DNA from: Bacteroidales bacterium
GTDB taxonomy: Bacteria; Bacteroidota; Bacteroidia; Bacteroidales; UBA932
Direction: 5' to 3'
DNA: 64,000 bases
Assembly: GCA_017412645.1 (NCBI GenBank)
Contig: JAFPWX010000003.1
Coordinates: forward strand, 98,641 to 162,640
The translations under genes and the position numbers were made by a program. This document shows, piece by piece, positions 16,657 through 24,163 of this stretch. Every line of letters starts with the position of its first letter. Position 1 is the first letter of the stretch. Below the pieces are notes generated by a model, which saw only the letters and a list, made by a program, of their open reading frames with translations, ran no database searches and was not told the DNA's origin.

Positions 16657-16910
16657 GATGGCCGCCCGTCAAAAGCTTGCTTTTGTAAGGGTGGACAGCG
16701 AAAAAGCACAAGGGGCCGAAGGCCCGTGATGCCATTCTATGCTTTGCAGGGCCCCTCCGGCGAGGAGACAGGGATGTCGGAGCGAAGCGACGAAATCCCC
16801 GGCGGCCAAATCCCACGTCCCCATCTTCCAAATCCCCACCTTTTAATCCTCCGGGTGTTGTTAACCGGCAAAAAACTACCGACTAACAACGCTTGACCGG
16901 CAGAATTCGC
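16657..16910. other. noncoding, hairpin-rich intergenic region after tRNA-Ser
   Basis: Together with the preceding terminator, this is the only gap over 300 nt in the window. No convincing ORF is present. Several inverted repeats are visible: CAAAAGC/GCTTTTG (16670-16685), GGGCC-GAA-GGCCC (16713-16725), CCTC-CGGC-GAGG (16754-16765), and a nested GGGAT..GTCG..CGAC..ATCCC (16771-16799). Two longer-range matches also occur: GAATGGCATC (16623-16632) with GATGCCATTC (16728-16737), and GGCCGCC (16660-16666) with GGCGGCC (16801-16807). It may be a dispersed palindromic repeat, a small RNA or a decayed element. Confidence 0.5.
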
Positions 16911-16918
16911 TATATTTG
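16911..16918 (+). promoter_or_regulatory. -7 box for the pldA operon
   Basis: TATATTTG followed by CA, 35 bases before the ATG at 16954. A TTG at 16893-16895 is closer than the usual 19 bases, so the -33 assignment is weak. Confidence 0.6.
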
Positions 16919-16953
16919 CAATCATACACAGAAAAACCAAAACTACCATTAAT

Positions 16954-17490
16954 ATGAAACGCATTCTTATCATTATTGCTCTTGCGACCATCGCGGCCGT
17001 CTCTGCAAACGCCCAAATCAAGTACAAGGAACTCAAGGAAGTGTATAACTACAAGGATTACACAGCTCAGGACATCGACCCCTACAGGCCAGGTTGGGCT
17101 TCCGCGCTCTCGTTTTTCGTCCCAGGCAGCAGCCAGGTGGTCATGGGCGAGACAGTCCGCGGTCTGCTTTTCCTCGGTGGAAATTTGGTTATCAACAATA
17201 TTGCCGAGGATAGCCTCGAGAATCTTGTAAAACTACTGGTTAAGGATTCCGAAGGCAATTATGATTTCAGCGACTGGAATGCCGCCAAAAAAGAGATGTT
17301 GACTCTTGCCATCTCCGGAGCAGCGAGCCTCGGCCTTGCAATCTGGTCCAGCATCGATGCCAGCCGTGTGGCAAAGGTAAAGAACCAGTACTATCAGAAC
17401 CTTCATCTGGCTCCGGTGATCTCCTTTACTCCGATTCAGGGCAACAATCTCCAGCCCACTGCTGGTCTTTCGTTAAGCTATAAGTTCTAA
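16954..17490 (+). CDS. exported/membrane protein, DUF5683-like, unknown function
   Basis: 178 residues. The N-terminal signal sequence MKRILIIIALATIAAVSANA is followed by KYKELKEVYNYKDYT. The block YRPGWASALSFFVPGSSQV resembles the 'PG.GQ' membrane-proximal motif of DUF5683/TM2-type proteins. It is followed by a hydrophobic segment (RGLLFLGGNLVINNI) and a second (LTLAISGAASLGLAIWSSID), then a conserved-looking C-terminal strand LSLSYKF. It is the first gene of a three-gene operon with pldA, 5 bases ahead of the next gene. No biochemical role can be assigned. Confidence 0.55.
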   Translation: MKRILIIIALATIAAVSANAQIKYKELKEVYNYKDYTAQDIDPYRPGWASALSFFVPGSSQVVMGETVRGLLFLGGNLVINNIAEDSLENLVKLLVKDSEGNYDFSDWNAAKKEMLTLAISGAASLGLAIWSSIDASRVAKVKNQYYQNLHLAPVISFTPIQGNNLQPTAGLSLSYKF

Positions 17491-17495
17491 GCCAT

Positions 17496-18035
17496 ATGAA
17501 ACGTATCCTCGTATGCGCACTTGCTGCGCTCATGACAATAGCTGCTTTCGGCCAGACAAAGAAGATTCCCCAGAGGCTCGAAATCTCCCAGGTGGAGGTT
17601 AACGACGGTGCCGTGGAGCTCGAAGTGTTCGTGATGCCGGTAGGGGAGGAAAAGCACTACTATCTTTCCGTTGGCACAGTCGGTATCGGCGACGACCTCT
17701 TCCAGCTCAACATCGACCCGGTATCCGAACTCTTCGTCTATCTTGGCAACTCCCTGGCCGAGACCCTCGAGTCCTTCGAGCAGATGAAGGCCCTCTACAA
17801 AACTGAGCTTGGCACTTCCATCCAGATGCCGGGCTGCCTCTCAGTGGCATGGCCCCATGAAGAAAAGATGGAGCCCGTGACCATCACCTTCCGCAAACCC
17901 CTCATCTCCAAGATGCTGGAGTTCAGCGTGGATCGTGGCCGTTATCTTTCCGCCACATTCATCGGCAAGGGCGACCTCGGCGCTCTGATTACCGGCGTGA
18001 AGCTATACAAAAAGATCCATCCGAAGGAAAAATAA
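17496..18035 (+). CDS. exported protein of unknown function in the pldA operon
   Basis: 179 residues with a signal peptide (MKRILVCALAALMTIAAFG, cleaved before or near QTKK). The rest is a soluble alpha/beta mix with a Lys-rich C-terminus (KKIHPKEK) and no motif I recognise. It sits 5 bases after the DUF5683-like gene and 4 bases before pldA, so it is almost surely co-expressed with an outer-membrane phospholipase. It could be a periplasmic partner, but nothing in the sequence shows this. Confidence 0.55.
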   Translation: MKRILVCALAALMTIAAFGQTKKIPQRLEISQVEVNDGAVELEVFVMPVGEEKHYYLSVGTVGIGDDLFQLNIDPVSELFVYLGNSLAETLESFEQMKALYKTELGTSIQMPGCLSVAWPHEEKMEPVTITFRKPLISKMLEFSVDRGRYLSATFIGKGDLGALITGVKLYKKIHPKEK

Positions 18036-18039
18036 TCCT

Positions 18040-18795
18040 ATGCGCAGACTCTGCGTAATATCACTCTTGTTCATAGTACTTGCGCTCCCGCTAGGGGCGC
18101 AAGTCTTGGAATCGTTCCGTCCCCTCTATTTCATCGGCGGCATACCGTTGCAGGGGCCTGTGGACAAGACTACGGCCGATGTCAAGTTCCAGTTCAGCGT
18201 GGGTATTCCGGTGTGGAAGGACATCGCCGGCCGCGAGGGGCTCGACGCCCATTTCGGCTACACGCAAATCAGCGTATGGGATTTCTTCGACGAATCGTCT
18301 CCCTTCAAGGACAATAGTTATATCCCCGGCTTCTATTTGAATGTACCGCTGCAACGCGACCGCATGCTATTCGGCCTTGAGCACCGCTCCAACGGCCGTC
18401 CGATGCGCGGCACCGCTGGCGATACCTTCAGCCGTTCGGTGAATTATGCATTCGGAGAATATAAGGCCTTGTTGGATTGCGGCCTGGTGTTGGGGGCGCA
18501 GCTGCGTGCCGGCTTTGGCTGGTACGACGAAGAACTGACTCAGGAAGTGTTCTGGCGTTATCTCGGCTATGCCGACTTCACCATCGGCTATCGCCGCGAT
18601 CGGTTCGAACTGAGTCTCAAGGCTACGCCGGTATTCGCTCCGTTCGACTGCAACCTGGAGGCCTCGGCCGCATACAGCCTCGGCCCCTGCAGTCTCTTCG
18701 CCCAGTTCAATTACGGCTATGGCGAAGCCCTCTGCGACTGGGTGCGCGGCTACAGACCCGTGCCCTATCTGAGGGTGGGGGTGAGGTTTTTATAG
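18040..18795 (+). CDS. pldA: outer-membrane phospholipase A (OMPLA)
   Basis: Calcium-dependent outer-membrane phospholipase A1/A2, a 12-strand barrel active as a dimer, which removes phospholipids that reach the outer leaflet. It has a signal peptide (MRRLCVISLLFIVLALPLGA). The family fingerprint is intact: YTQISVWDFFDESSPF, then GLEHRSNGRP with catalytic H115 and S117, and SRSVNY with N135 as the third catalytic residue. The S-to-N spacing (18) is longer than in E. coli (12), implying a small loop insertion. The protein ends in a barrel strand VPYLRVGVRFL. It is the last gene of a three-gene operon and overlaps the convergent exonuclease gene by 6 bases. Confidence 0.88.
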   Translation: MRRLCVISLLFIVLALPLGAQVLESFRPLYFIGGIPLQGPVDKTTADVKFQFSVGIPVWKDIAGREGLDAHFGYTQISVWDFFDESSPFKDNSYIPGFYLNVPLQRDRMLFGLEHRSNGRPMRGTAGDTFSRSVNYAFGEYKALLDCGLVLGAQLRAGFGWYDEELTQEVFWRYLGYADFTIGYRRDRFELSLKATPVFAPFDCNLEASAAYSLGPCSLFAQFNYGYGEALCDWVRGYRPVPYLRVGVRFL

Positions 18796-19293
18796 CAGTT
18801 TGATAGCAATATGCGCACACGCCTCGGCATCTGCGAGGGCGTGGTGATGGTTGGTGAGGTCGTAGCCGCAGGCGGCGGCGACGGTTTGGAGCTGGTGGTT
18901 GGGCAGGCTGCTGCCGAAGTGCCTGCGGGATGCGGCCAGAGTGTCGTAGAATACGTAATCTGGATAATCCATCTGGTAAACCCTGAAGACGGCCTTGAGG
19001 CATCCTTCGTCGAAGCGGCTGTTATGCGCCACCAGCGGCAGTCCTTCAATCTTCGGTGCGATTTTCTCCCAGACATAAAGAAAAACCGGAGCACTGTCAG
19101 TATCCTCCTCGCTGAGCCCGTGAACCTGCTGGCAGAACCATTGGTAGTACTCGGGTTCAGGATGGATGAGGCTATAGAACGAGTCCTCGATTACGTCATC
19201 ACGAACGATGACAATGCCCACGCTGCACACGCTGGACGGGCATTCGTTCGCGGTCTCAAAGTCTATGGCACAAAAGGAACCGAGTTTGCTCAT
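18790..19293 (-). CDS. DEDDh 3'-5' exonuclease (DnaQ/epsilon-like)
   Basis: A 167-residue stand-alone exonuclease domain. Exo I is AIDFET with D11 and E13. Exo II contains VAHNSRFD. Exo III is HHALADAEA near the C-terminus, giving the DEDDh set. It resembles the proofreading epsilon subunit or RNase T-like nucleases rather than oligoribonuclease. Its role may be DNA repair or RNA trimming; the substrate is undetermined. It is the last gene of an operon after the ATPase, sirtuin and PAS genes. Confidence 0.87.
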   Translation of the reverse strand: MSKLGSFCAIDFETANECPSSVCSVGIVIVRDDVIEDSFYSLIHPEPEYYQWFCQQVHGLSEEDTDSAPVFLYVWEKIAPKIEGLPLVAHNSRFDEGCLKAVFRVYQMDYPDYVFYDTLAASRRHFGSSLPNHQLQTVAAACGYDLTNHHHALADAEACAHIAIKLL

Positions 19294-19303
19294 TGCAGAG
19301 ATG

Positions 19304-19651
19304 CTATTCTTTCGGCTTTCTCACTCTGTTCGGAATCTCCTTCGGCAGGACAATAGAGAGTTCCATATAGCCTGCGTAGGCGTCGCCGTCGTACCATGGT
19401 GTTTGGACGATGAGCTTTTTGAGGCCTTCCTTTTCCACCGTGTAGATGTTGGTGCGGGGATTGGCGAGCATATCCGCAAGTTGGCTGCGAGCGGGCTCGG
19501 GATGGCAGTCCAGCACGTTCTGCCCGATGATGCCCGGCTGTCCCGGTTTGAGGAAGGTGCGGCGGGACTTGTCGTTCATATCCAGAATCACGCCATCGCG
19601 GTCGCACACCGTCACCGCGACATCGGCTTTCTCGAAATAGTCTCTTTTCAT
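19304..19651 (-). CDS. stand-alone PAS domain protein
   Basis: 115 residues consisting of one PAS fold: FEKADVAVTVCDRDGVILDM opens the first strands, GQNVLDCHPEPARSQLADML is the helical region, and YAGYMELSIVLP the last strand. The 'NVLDCHP' segment resembles PAS modules of DUF438-type proteins. There is no kinase, GGDEF or DNA-binding output domain, so it must act by binding a small molecule or by partner contact. It lies 17 bases after the sirtuin stop and 10 bases ahead of the exonuclease start in one operon. Confidence 0.78.
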   Translation of the reverse strand: MKRDYFEKADVAVTVCDRDGVILDMNDKSRRTFLKPGQPGIIGQNVLDCHPEPARSQLADMLANPRTNIYTVEKEGLKKLIVQTPWYDGDAYAGYMELSIVLPKEIPNRVRKPKE

Positions 19652-19668
19652 ATCAGCAAAGTTAGGCG

Positions 19669-20376
19669 CTAGCTGCGGCCGAGTTTTTCGCAGAACTCCC
19701 TCATCCCCTCCGTGGCCACTTTCTCGATCTGCTGTATGCGCGGGTCGTGGAAGGCGAGGGGTTTCGGATCGATGAGCCAGATGGGGGCCTCGGGCCGGGC
19801 GTAACGGTAGAGGCTGGCGGCAGGGTAGACGCTGAGCGAAGTGCCCACGATTAGCACTATGTCCGCCTTGGCCACCAGGTCTATCGCCTCCATCAGCTTG
19901 GGAACGGCCTCGCCGAAAAAGACTATGTGCGGGCGGAGCTGAGCCCCGTTCGGGGCCTTGTCGCCCAGGGAAACCTCCCCGTAGCCCACGTCGAAGACCT
20001 GCTTCTCCGAGAAGCCGTCGAAGTCGTTATAGCTGTTCTCCGGACGCACCTTGGTGACCTCGCCGTGCAGATGCAGAACGTGCGTACTCCCTGCCCTTTC
20101 GTGCAGATTGTCCACATTCTGGGTGATCACGTCCACGCGGTATTTCTTTTCCAGTTCGGCGATGAGCCTGTGGGCTTCGTTGGGCTGTACTTTTGCCAGG
20201 TTGCGGCGTTGCATGTTGTAGAAGTCCAGCACCTTGCCGGGATTGCGGGCCCATCCTTCCGCGGACGCCACTTCCATAGGGTCGTAATTGTCCCAGAGAC
20301 CGCCGTTGTCGCGGTAGGTCCCGAGACCGGATTCGGCGCTCACTCCGGCGCCGGTGAGAACTGCTATCCTATTCAT
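19669..20376 (-). CDS. cobB: sirtuin, NAD-dependent protein deacylase
   Basis: Sir2-family enzyme that removes acyl groups from lysines using NAD+. The Rossmann motif LTGAGVSAESGLGTYRD (7-23), TQNVDNLHERAGS (85-97) and the catalytic histidine in HLHGEV (H104) are present. The zinc-ribbon cysteines are absent, as in other Bacteroidota sirtuins. In class III enzymes Y-x-x-R recognises succinyl/malonyl groups; here the stretch reads FYNMQRRNL, so Y53 is kept but the position three later is Q56, with R57 next. Acyl preference is therefore uncertain. At 235 residues it has normal length. It overlaps the upstream ATPase gene by 8 bases. Confidence 0.88.
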   Translation of the reverse strand: MNRIAVLTGAGVSAESGLGTYRDNGGLWDNYDPMEVASAEGWARNPGKVLDFYNMQRRNLAKVQPNEAHRLIAELEKKYRVDVITQNVDNLHERAGSTHVLHLHGEVTKVRPENSYNDFDGFSEKQVFDVGYGEVSLGDKAPNGAQLRPHIVFFGEAVPKLMEAIDLVAKADIVLIVGTSLSVYPAASLYRYARPEAPIWLIDPKPLAFHDPRIQQIEKVATEGMREFCEKLGRS

Positions 20377-21526
20377 TTATACCGAAATAATACTTTTTAG
20401 CCCAATACTCGAAGAGGGGGTCCAGAAGGACCGGGTGCTCGTCGCTGTCCTCGAAGGTGATGATTTCTTTTTTGCAGAGCGCCTCCTTGAGTCTCTTCAC
20501 GTTGGCGGAAGAGTTGAGACCGTAGCGGCCTATGACCTCGGCCGACGAGAACTTCTGATGACCTTCCAGGATGGCCTTCAGGAGCGAGGCCTGATAGGTG
20601 GTGAGCCCCTCCATGATGGCAACGAAACGCGGTTCGTGAATGGAAATGAGCATATCCAGGGCCTCCATGAGGGTGGCCTCGATGATGTAGCCCTTGCTAA
20701 GTGAATCGCAGATGGCGGAGAAATGGTTGATATACCAGATATTCTGCCGGAAAAGTTTGCAGACTCCAAGCAGCAGGTCCCTTTCGATAACCTTTCCGCT
20801 GACGAGGAAACCCTTTACCACATAATCGATTATCTCCCTTGTGTCCACGGGGCCTATGGGCAGATGCTCGAAGCCGCGGCGGAAGAGTCCGGGACGACCG
20901 AAAATCTCCTTCATGGCATTCACCTGCGAGCCGGATAGAATGAAGGAGCAGAGCCTCTTTTCTTCTGGGGAGAAGGCCCCGAGAACGGAGTCGAACACAC
21001 GGAGAATCTGCTCTCCTTCGTCGAAGAGGGCGAGATCCTGGAATTCGCTGATAATCACGAAGCAACGGCGTCCGGTGGCCCTTGCGATGCGAAGGGGGAG
21101 CGTGAGTATCGCTTCCAGGTCCCGCTGGTCGCTGTCCCAGGAAAGGGAAAGGACTGTGTCTTCGGAGGCGAATAGCCTCGGGTCGAAGACGAAATGGGTG
21201 CCTTCCAGGTACGACGCCACCGCGTCCGCGAACTCTTCTGGCGTCGTGCAATGGAGCCGCAGCACCGTGCTGCCCATGCGGAGCATGAACGCCTCGCGGC
21301 TCCGGACGCCTAGCAGGGAGAATTCGGCCACCGAGAAGGCGTCGCCCCCGATGCGCATATTGTAGAGGGTCTGCTGCACCAGCGACATCTTTCCTGTCTT
21401 GGGAGGCTCCCACAGAACTACGTTCTCGCCGCCCGCGAGCAGATTGGCTAGCGCCATGCCTTCGCTTTTCCGGCCGATATTGTGCTTGCCGGTGACATGC
21501 TTGTTGTAGATAAAGGCTCCGTCCAT
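20369..21526 (-). CDS. AAA-type ATP-binding protein, variant Walker A
   Basis: 385 residues. The P-loop region reads VLWEPPKTGKMSL (about 37-49), which deviates from GxxxxGK[ST]. The Walker B-like segment CFVIISEFQDLALFDE is near 155-170, a sensor-like FILSGSQVNAMKEIF near 205, and a helical lid plus winged-helix C-terminus follow (ATYQASLL-type helix to EYWAKKYYFGINE). This matches the archaeal-type ATPase_2/DUF234-like family seen in Bacteroidota. Its role is unknown. It is divergent from rplU and first in the operon with the sirtuin. Confidence 0.65.
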   Translation of the reverse strand: MDGAFIYNKHVTGKHNIGRKSEGMALANLLAGGENVVLWEPPKTGKMSLVQQTLYNMRIGGDAFSVAEFSLLGVRSREAFMLRMGSTVLRLHCTTPEEFADAVASYLEGTHFVFDPRLFASEDTVLSLSWDSDQRDLEAILTLPLRIARATGRRCFVIISEFQDLALFDEGEQILRVFDSVLGAFSPEEKRLCSFILSGSQVNAMKEIFGRPGLFRRGFEHLPIGPVDTREIIDYVVKGFLVSGKVIERDLLLGVCKLFRQNIWYINHFSAICDSLSKGYIIEATLMEALDMLISIHEPRFVAIMEGLTTYQASLLKAILEGHQKFSSAEVIGRYGLNSSANVKRLKEALCKKEIITFEDSDEHPVLLDPLFEYWAKKYYFGINE

Positions 21527-21549
21527 GGGGAAACATTTTTGTTGCTTCG

Positions 21550-21557
21550 CAAATTTA
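21550..21557 (-). promoter_or_regulatory. -7 box for the ATPase-sirtuin-PAS-exonuclease operon
   Basis: TAAATTTG on the minus strand, 23 bases before the ATG at 21526. No clear -33 element is seen. Confidence 0.5.
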
Positions 21558-21567
21558 TAAATAAATT

Positions 21568-21598
21568 TTTGCTGATAATCATTTTTTTACTACTTTTG
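21568..21598 (+). promoter_or_regulatory. rplU operon promoter
   Basis: Perfect match: TTTG at 21568-21571, 19 bases, TACTTTTG at 21591-21598. The start codon is more than 90 bases downstream, leaving a structured leader. Confidence 0.85.
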
Positions 21599-21604
21599 CA
21601 CCCC

Positions 21605-21690
21605 AATTATTATTGAAGGCCGCAGGGGCCAGCCAAGAGCCGCCACGGGGCGGACGCCTCCGGTCAAAAACTGTAAAAAGTTTTTTGTTT
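21605..21690 (+). promoter_or_regulatory. structured 5' leader of rplU-rpmA
   Basis: The leader of about 86 nt contains GGCC/GGCC (21618-21630), a strong CCGCC-ACGG-GGCGG hairpin (21640-21653) and, just before the ATG, AAAAACT (21666-21672) pairing with AGTTTTT (21679-21685), followed by a T run. L21 autoregulatory leaders are known in Firmicutes; whether this one has an equivalent role is inference. Confidence 0.5.
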
Positions 21691-22002
21691 ATGTACGCAA
21701 TCGTAGAAATTGCAGGCCAGCAGTTCAAGGTGGAAGCCGGAAACGAGATTTTCGTGCAGCGCCTTCCTCAGGCCAAAGATGCCAGCGTAGAGTTTGACAA
21801 GGTGCTTCTCGTAGACAACGAGGGCAAGGTCAAAGTCGGTACTCCCTACGTCAAGGGCGCGGTCGTAAAGGCCACGGTCCTGGACGACTCCGCCAGGGCG
21901 GACAAGGTCATTGTTTTCAAGAAGATCGCCCACAAGGGCTTCCAGACACTCAATGGTCACCGCCAGAAACTTTCCAAGATTAAAATCGACTCAATCGCTT
22001 AA
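21691..22002 (+). CDS. rplU: 50S ribosomal protein L21
   Basis: Large-subunit protein bL21, 103 residues from [17 protein letters not shown], the classic L21 opening; an in-frame upstream extension to 21613 lies in the leader and is rejected. The C-terminal [19 protein letters not shown] region is typical of rRNA-contacting L21 tails. It is the first gene of rplU-rpmA-serS-ruvC, with its own strong promoter and structured leader. The gap to rpmA is 5 bases. Confidence 0.97.
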   Translation: MYAIVEIAGQQFKVEAGNEIFVQRLPQAKDASVEFDKVLLVDNEGKVKVGTPYVKGAVVKATVLDDSARADKVIVFKKIAHKGFQTLNGHRQKLSKIKIDSIA

Positions 22003-22007
22003 GCACT

Positions 22008-22268
22008 ATGGCACACAAGAAAGGTCAATCAAGTTCCAAGAACGGTCGTGACAGCCACAGCAAACGACTGGGCCTCAAGAAGTTCGGTGGAGAAGCCGTA
22101 AAGGCCGGTAACATCATCGTCCGCCAGCGCGGCACCGTCCATTATCCGGACCGCAACGTCGGCATGGGCAAGGATCACACCCTCTATGCTCTCATCGACG
22201 GCACCGTTGTCTTCAAACGCAAGAAGGAAGACAAGTCCTACGTATCAGTACTTCCTTTCGAGAACTAA
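22008..22268 (+). CDS. rpmA: 50S ribosomal protein L27
   Basis: bL27, 86 residues, starting [20 protein letters not shown]. The N-terminal tail reaches the peptidyl-transferase centre. There is no cleavable N-terminal extension of the kind seen in Firmicutes. [20 protein letters not shown] is the conserved core. The 16-base gap to serS suggests continued transcription. Confidence 0.97.
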   Translation: MAHKKGQSSSKNGRDSHSKRLGLKKFGGEAVKAGNIIVRQRGTVHYPDRNVGMGKDHTLYALIDGTVVFKRKKEDKSYVSVLPFEN

Positions 22269-22283
22269 TCTCAAGGGTCAATT

Positions 22284-23558
22284 ATGCTGACACTCAAAAC
22301 ATTGCGCGACGACCCTCAGTGGGTCGTTTCGCGTTTAAAGGTAAAGAACTTCGACGCCGAGGAGATAGTTTCCAAGGTGTTGGAGCTCGACGCCGAGCGC
22401 CGTAGTCTGCAGCAGCAGAGCGACGCACTGCTCGCGGAGCAGAAAAAGCGCGCCGCAGAAATCGGCGCCCTCATGAAACAGGGTCTCAAGGCGGAAGCCG
22501 AGGCTGCCAAGGCAGCGGTGGCTGAGCTCAAGGCCCGCAGCGCAGAACTCCTCGCACGTGGCGATCAGGCCGCAAAGGATCTCCAGGATCAGCTGGTGCT
22601 TCTTCCCAACCTTCCATATGAACTCGTTCCGGAAGGCAAGAGTGCCGCGGACAACCTGGTGTTAAAGGAAGGCGGTCCAGCCGAGGTGAAACTGCCCGAG
22701 GGAGCACTCCCGCACTGGGAACTCGCCCGCAAGTACGACCTCATCGACTTCGACCTCGGAGTAAAGATCACCGGCGCCGGATTCCCAGTCTATAAGGGCA
22801 AGGGAGCCAAGCTCCAGAGGGCCCTGGTGAACTTCTTCCTCGATCGCAATGCGGCCGCAGGCTATCAGGAGACCGAACCCCCCGTGGTGGTGAACGCCGC
22901 CTCCGGCTTCGGCACCGGTCAGCTTCCCGACAAGGAAGCCCAGATGTACCACGTAGGCCTGGACGATCTCTATCTGGTTCCCACCGCAGAGGTTCCGCTC
23001 ACCAACATCTACCGCGATGTCATCCTTACTCCGGACCAGCTTCCGCAGAAGATCACCGCCTACACCCCCTGCTTCCGCAGGGAGGCCGGCAGCTACGGCA
23101 AGGACGTGCGCGGACTCAACCGTCTGCACCAGTTCGACAAGGTGGAAATCGTGCGAGTGGAGAAGCCCGAATGCAGCTATGCCGCGCTCGACGAGATGCT
23201 CGCCCATGTGGAGGGCCTCGTACGCGACCTCGGCCTCAAGTATCACATACTCAGGCTCTGCGGCGGCGACATGTCCTTCACCAGCGCCATCACCTACGAC
23301 TTCGAGCTTTGGAGCGCTGCACAGGGCCGCTGGCTGGAAATCTCCAGCGTCTCCAACTTCGAGACCTACCAGAGCAACCGCCTGCATCTCCGTTATCGTG
23401 ACGAAGAGGGCAAGCCGCAGCTCTGCCACACTCTCAACGGTTCGTCCCTCGCGCTTCCGCGCGTGGTGGCGGCTCTCCTCGAAGACAACCAGACCCCGGA
23501 AGGCATAGTGATTCCGGAGGTGCTGCGTCCCTACACAGGCTTCGACATCATCAAGTAG
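22284..23558 (+). CDS. serS: seryl-tRNA synthetase
   Basis: Class II synthetase charging tRNA-Ser, including the tRNA-Ser(UGA) in this window. The N-terminal coiled-coil arm (about residues 28-100, Ala/Glu/Lys-rich) contacts the long variable arm of tRNA-Ser. Motif 2 is CFRREAGSYGKDVRGLNRLH and motif 3 ends in LNGSSLALPRVVAALLEDN. Its 424 residues are the usual size. The stop codon directly abuts the ruvC ATG. Confidence 0.97.
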   Translation: MLTLKTLRDDPQWVVSRLKVKNFDAEEIVSKVLELDAERRSLQQQSDALLAEQKKRAAEIGALMKQGLKAEAEAAKAAVAELKARSAELLARGDQAAKDLQDQLVLLPNLPYELVPEGKSAADNLVLKEGGPAEVKLPEGALPHWELARKYDLIDFDLGVKITGAGFPVYKGKGAKLQRALVNFFLDRNAAAGYQETEPPVVVNAASGFGTGQLPDKEAQMYHVGLDDLYLVPTAEVPLTNIYRDVILTPDQLPQKITAYTPCFRREAGSYGKDVRGLNRLHQFDKVEIVRVEKPECSYAALDEMLAHVEGLVRDLGLKYHILRLCGGDMSFTSAITYDFELWSAAQGRWLEISSVSNFETYQSNRLHLRYRDEEGKPQLCHTLNGSSLALPRVVAALLEDNQTPEGIVIPEVLRPYTGFDIIK

Positions 23559-24113
23559 ATGGCCCCCAAGACCATCCTCGGCATCGACCCCGGAACCAAC
23601 ATCCTTGGTTACGGGGTCATTGCCGTCGATGCGGCCGGCAAACCCTCCTTCATCGACATGGGGGTGCTGGACCTGAGGCGCATCGCATCGGCATACGACA
23701 AACTCGTCTGCATCAACCAGAAGGTGTCGGCCCTGTGCGACCTTCATCATCCCCAGGAACTCGCCATCGAATCGCCCTTCTATGGTAAGAACGCCCAGGT
23801 GGTACTCAAGCTCGGGCGTGCTCAGGGGGCTGCCATGATTGCGGCCGCCGCAAGGGGCATGAACGTTCACGAATACGCTCCCCGCGAGGCCAAGATGGCA
23901 ATCTGCGGCAACGGCGGTGCATCCAAGGAGCAGGTTGCCATGATGGTGGAAAAGACTCTCGGTATCAATATCGAGAGCAAATACCTCGATGCCACCGACG
24001 CCCTGGCCATAGCCATGTGCCATTTCTATACACTCACAAGTCCTCTCAAAGGACTGGGCGGCTCCTCTTCCTGGGAGAAGTTCATAAAGGAGCATCCGGA
24101 GAGAGTAAAATAA
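23559..24113 (+). CDS. ruvC: Holliday junction resolvase RuvC
   Basis: Endonuclease that cleaves Holliday junctions with RuvAB in homologous recombination. The acidic active site is visible: D9 in GIDPGTNILGYG, a glutamate in LAIESPFYGKNAQ, and the late pair in DATDALAIAMCH. Its 184 residues match the family. It starts immediately after serS with no gap, so its translation is probably coupled. Confidence 0.95.
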   Translation: MAPKTILGIDPGTNILGYGVIAVDAAGKPSFIDMGVLDLRRIASAYDKLVCINQKVSALCDLHHPQELAIESPFYGKNAQVVLKLGRAQGAAMIAAAARGMNVHEYAPREAKMAICGNGGASKEQVAMMVEKTLGINIESKYLDATDALAIAMCHFYTLTSPLKGLGGSSSWEKFIKEHPERVK

Positions 24114-24163
24114 TTTTTTTGCGCCTTTAAACCATCCCCGCGCGAGCGCATCCAAGTACGCGT

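Noticed and set aside
16615-16860. Small ORFs in the gap after tRNA-Ser
   Set aside because: Short frames there have no start signal or resemblance and run through the tRNA and strong hairpins; noncoding is more likely.
22662-24155. 497-codon antisense frame opposite serS/ruvC
   Set aside because: It runs against two confident genes, has odd composition and no family resemblance; a codon-bias shadow.
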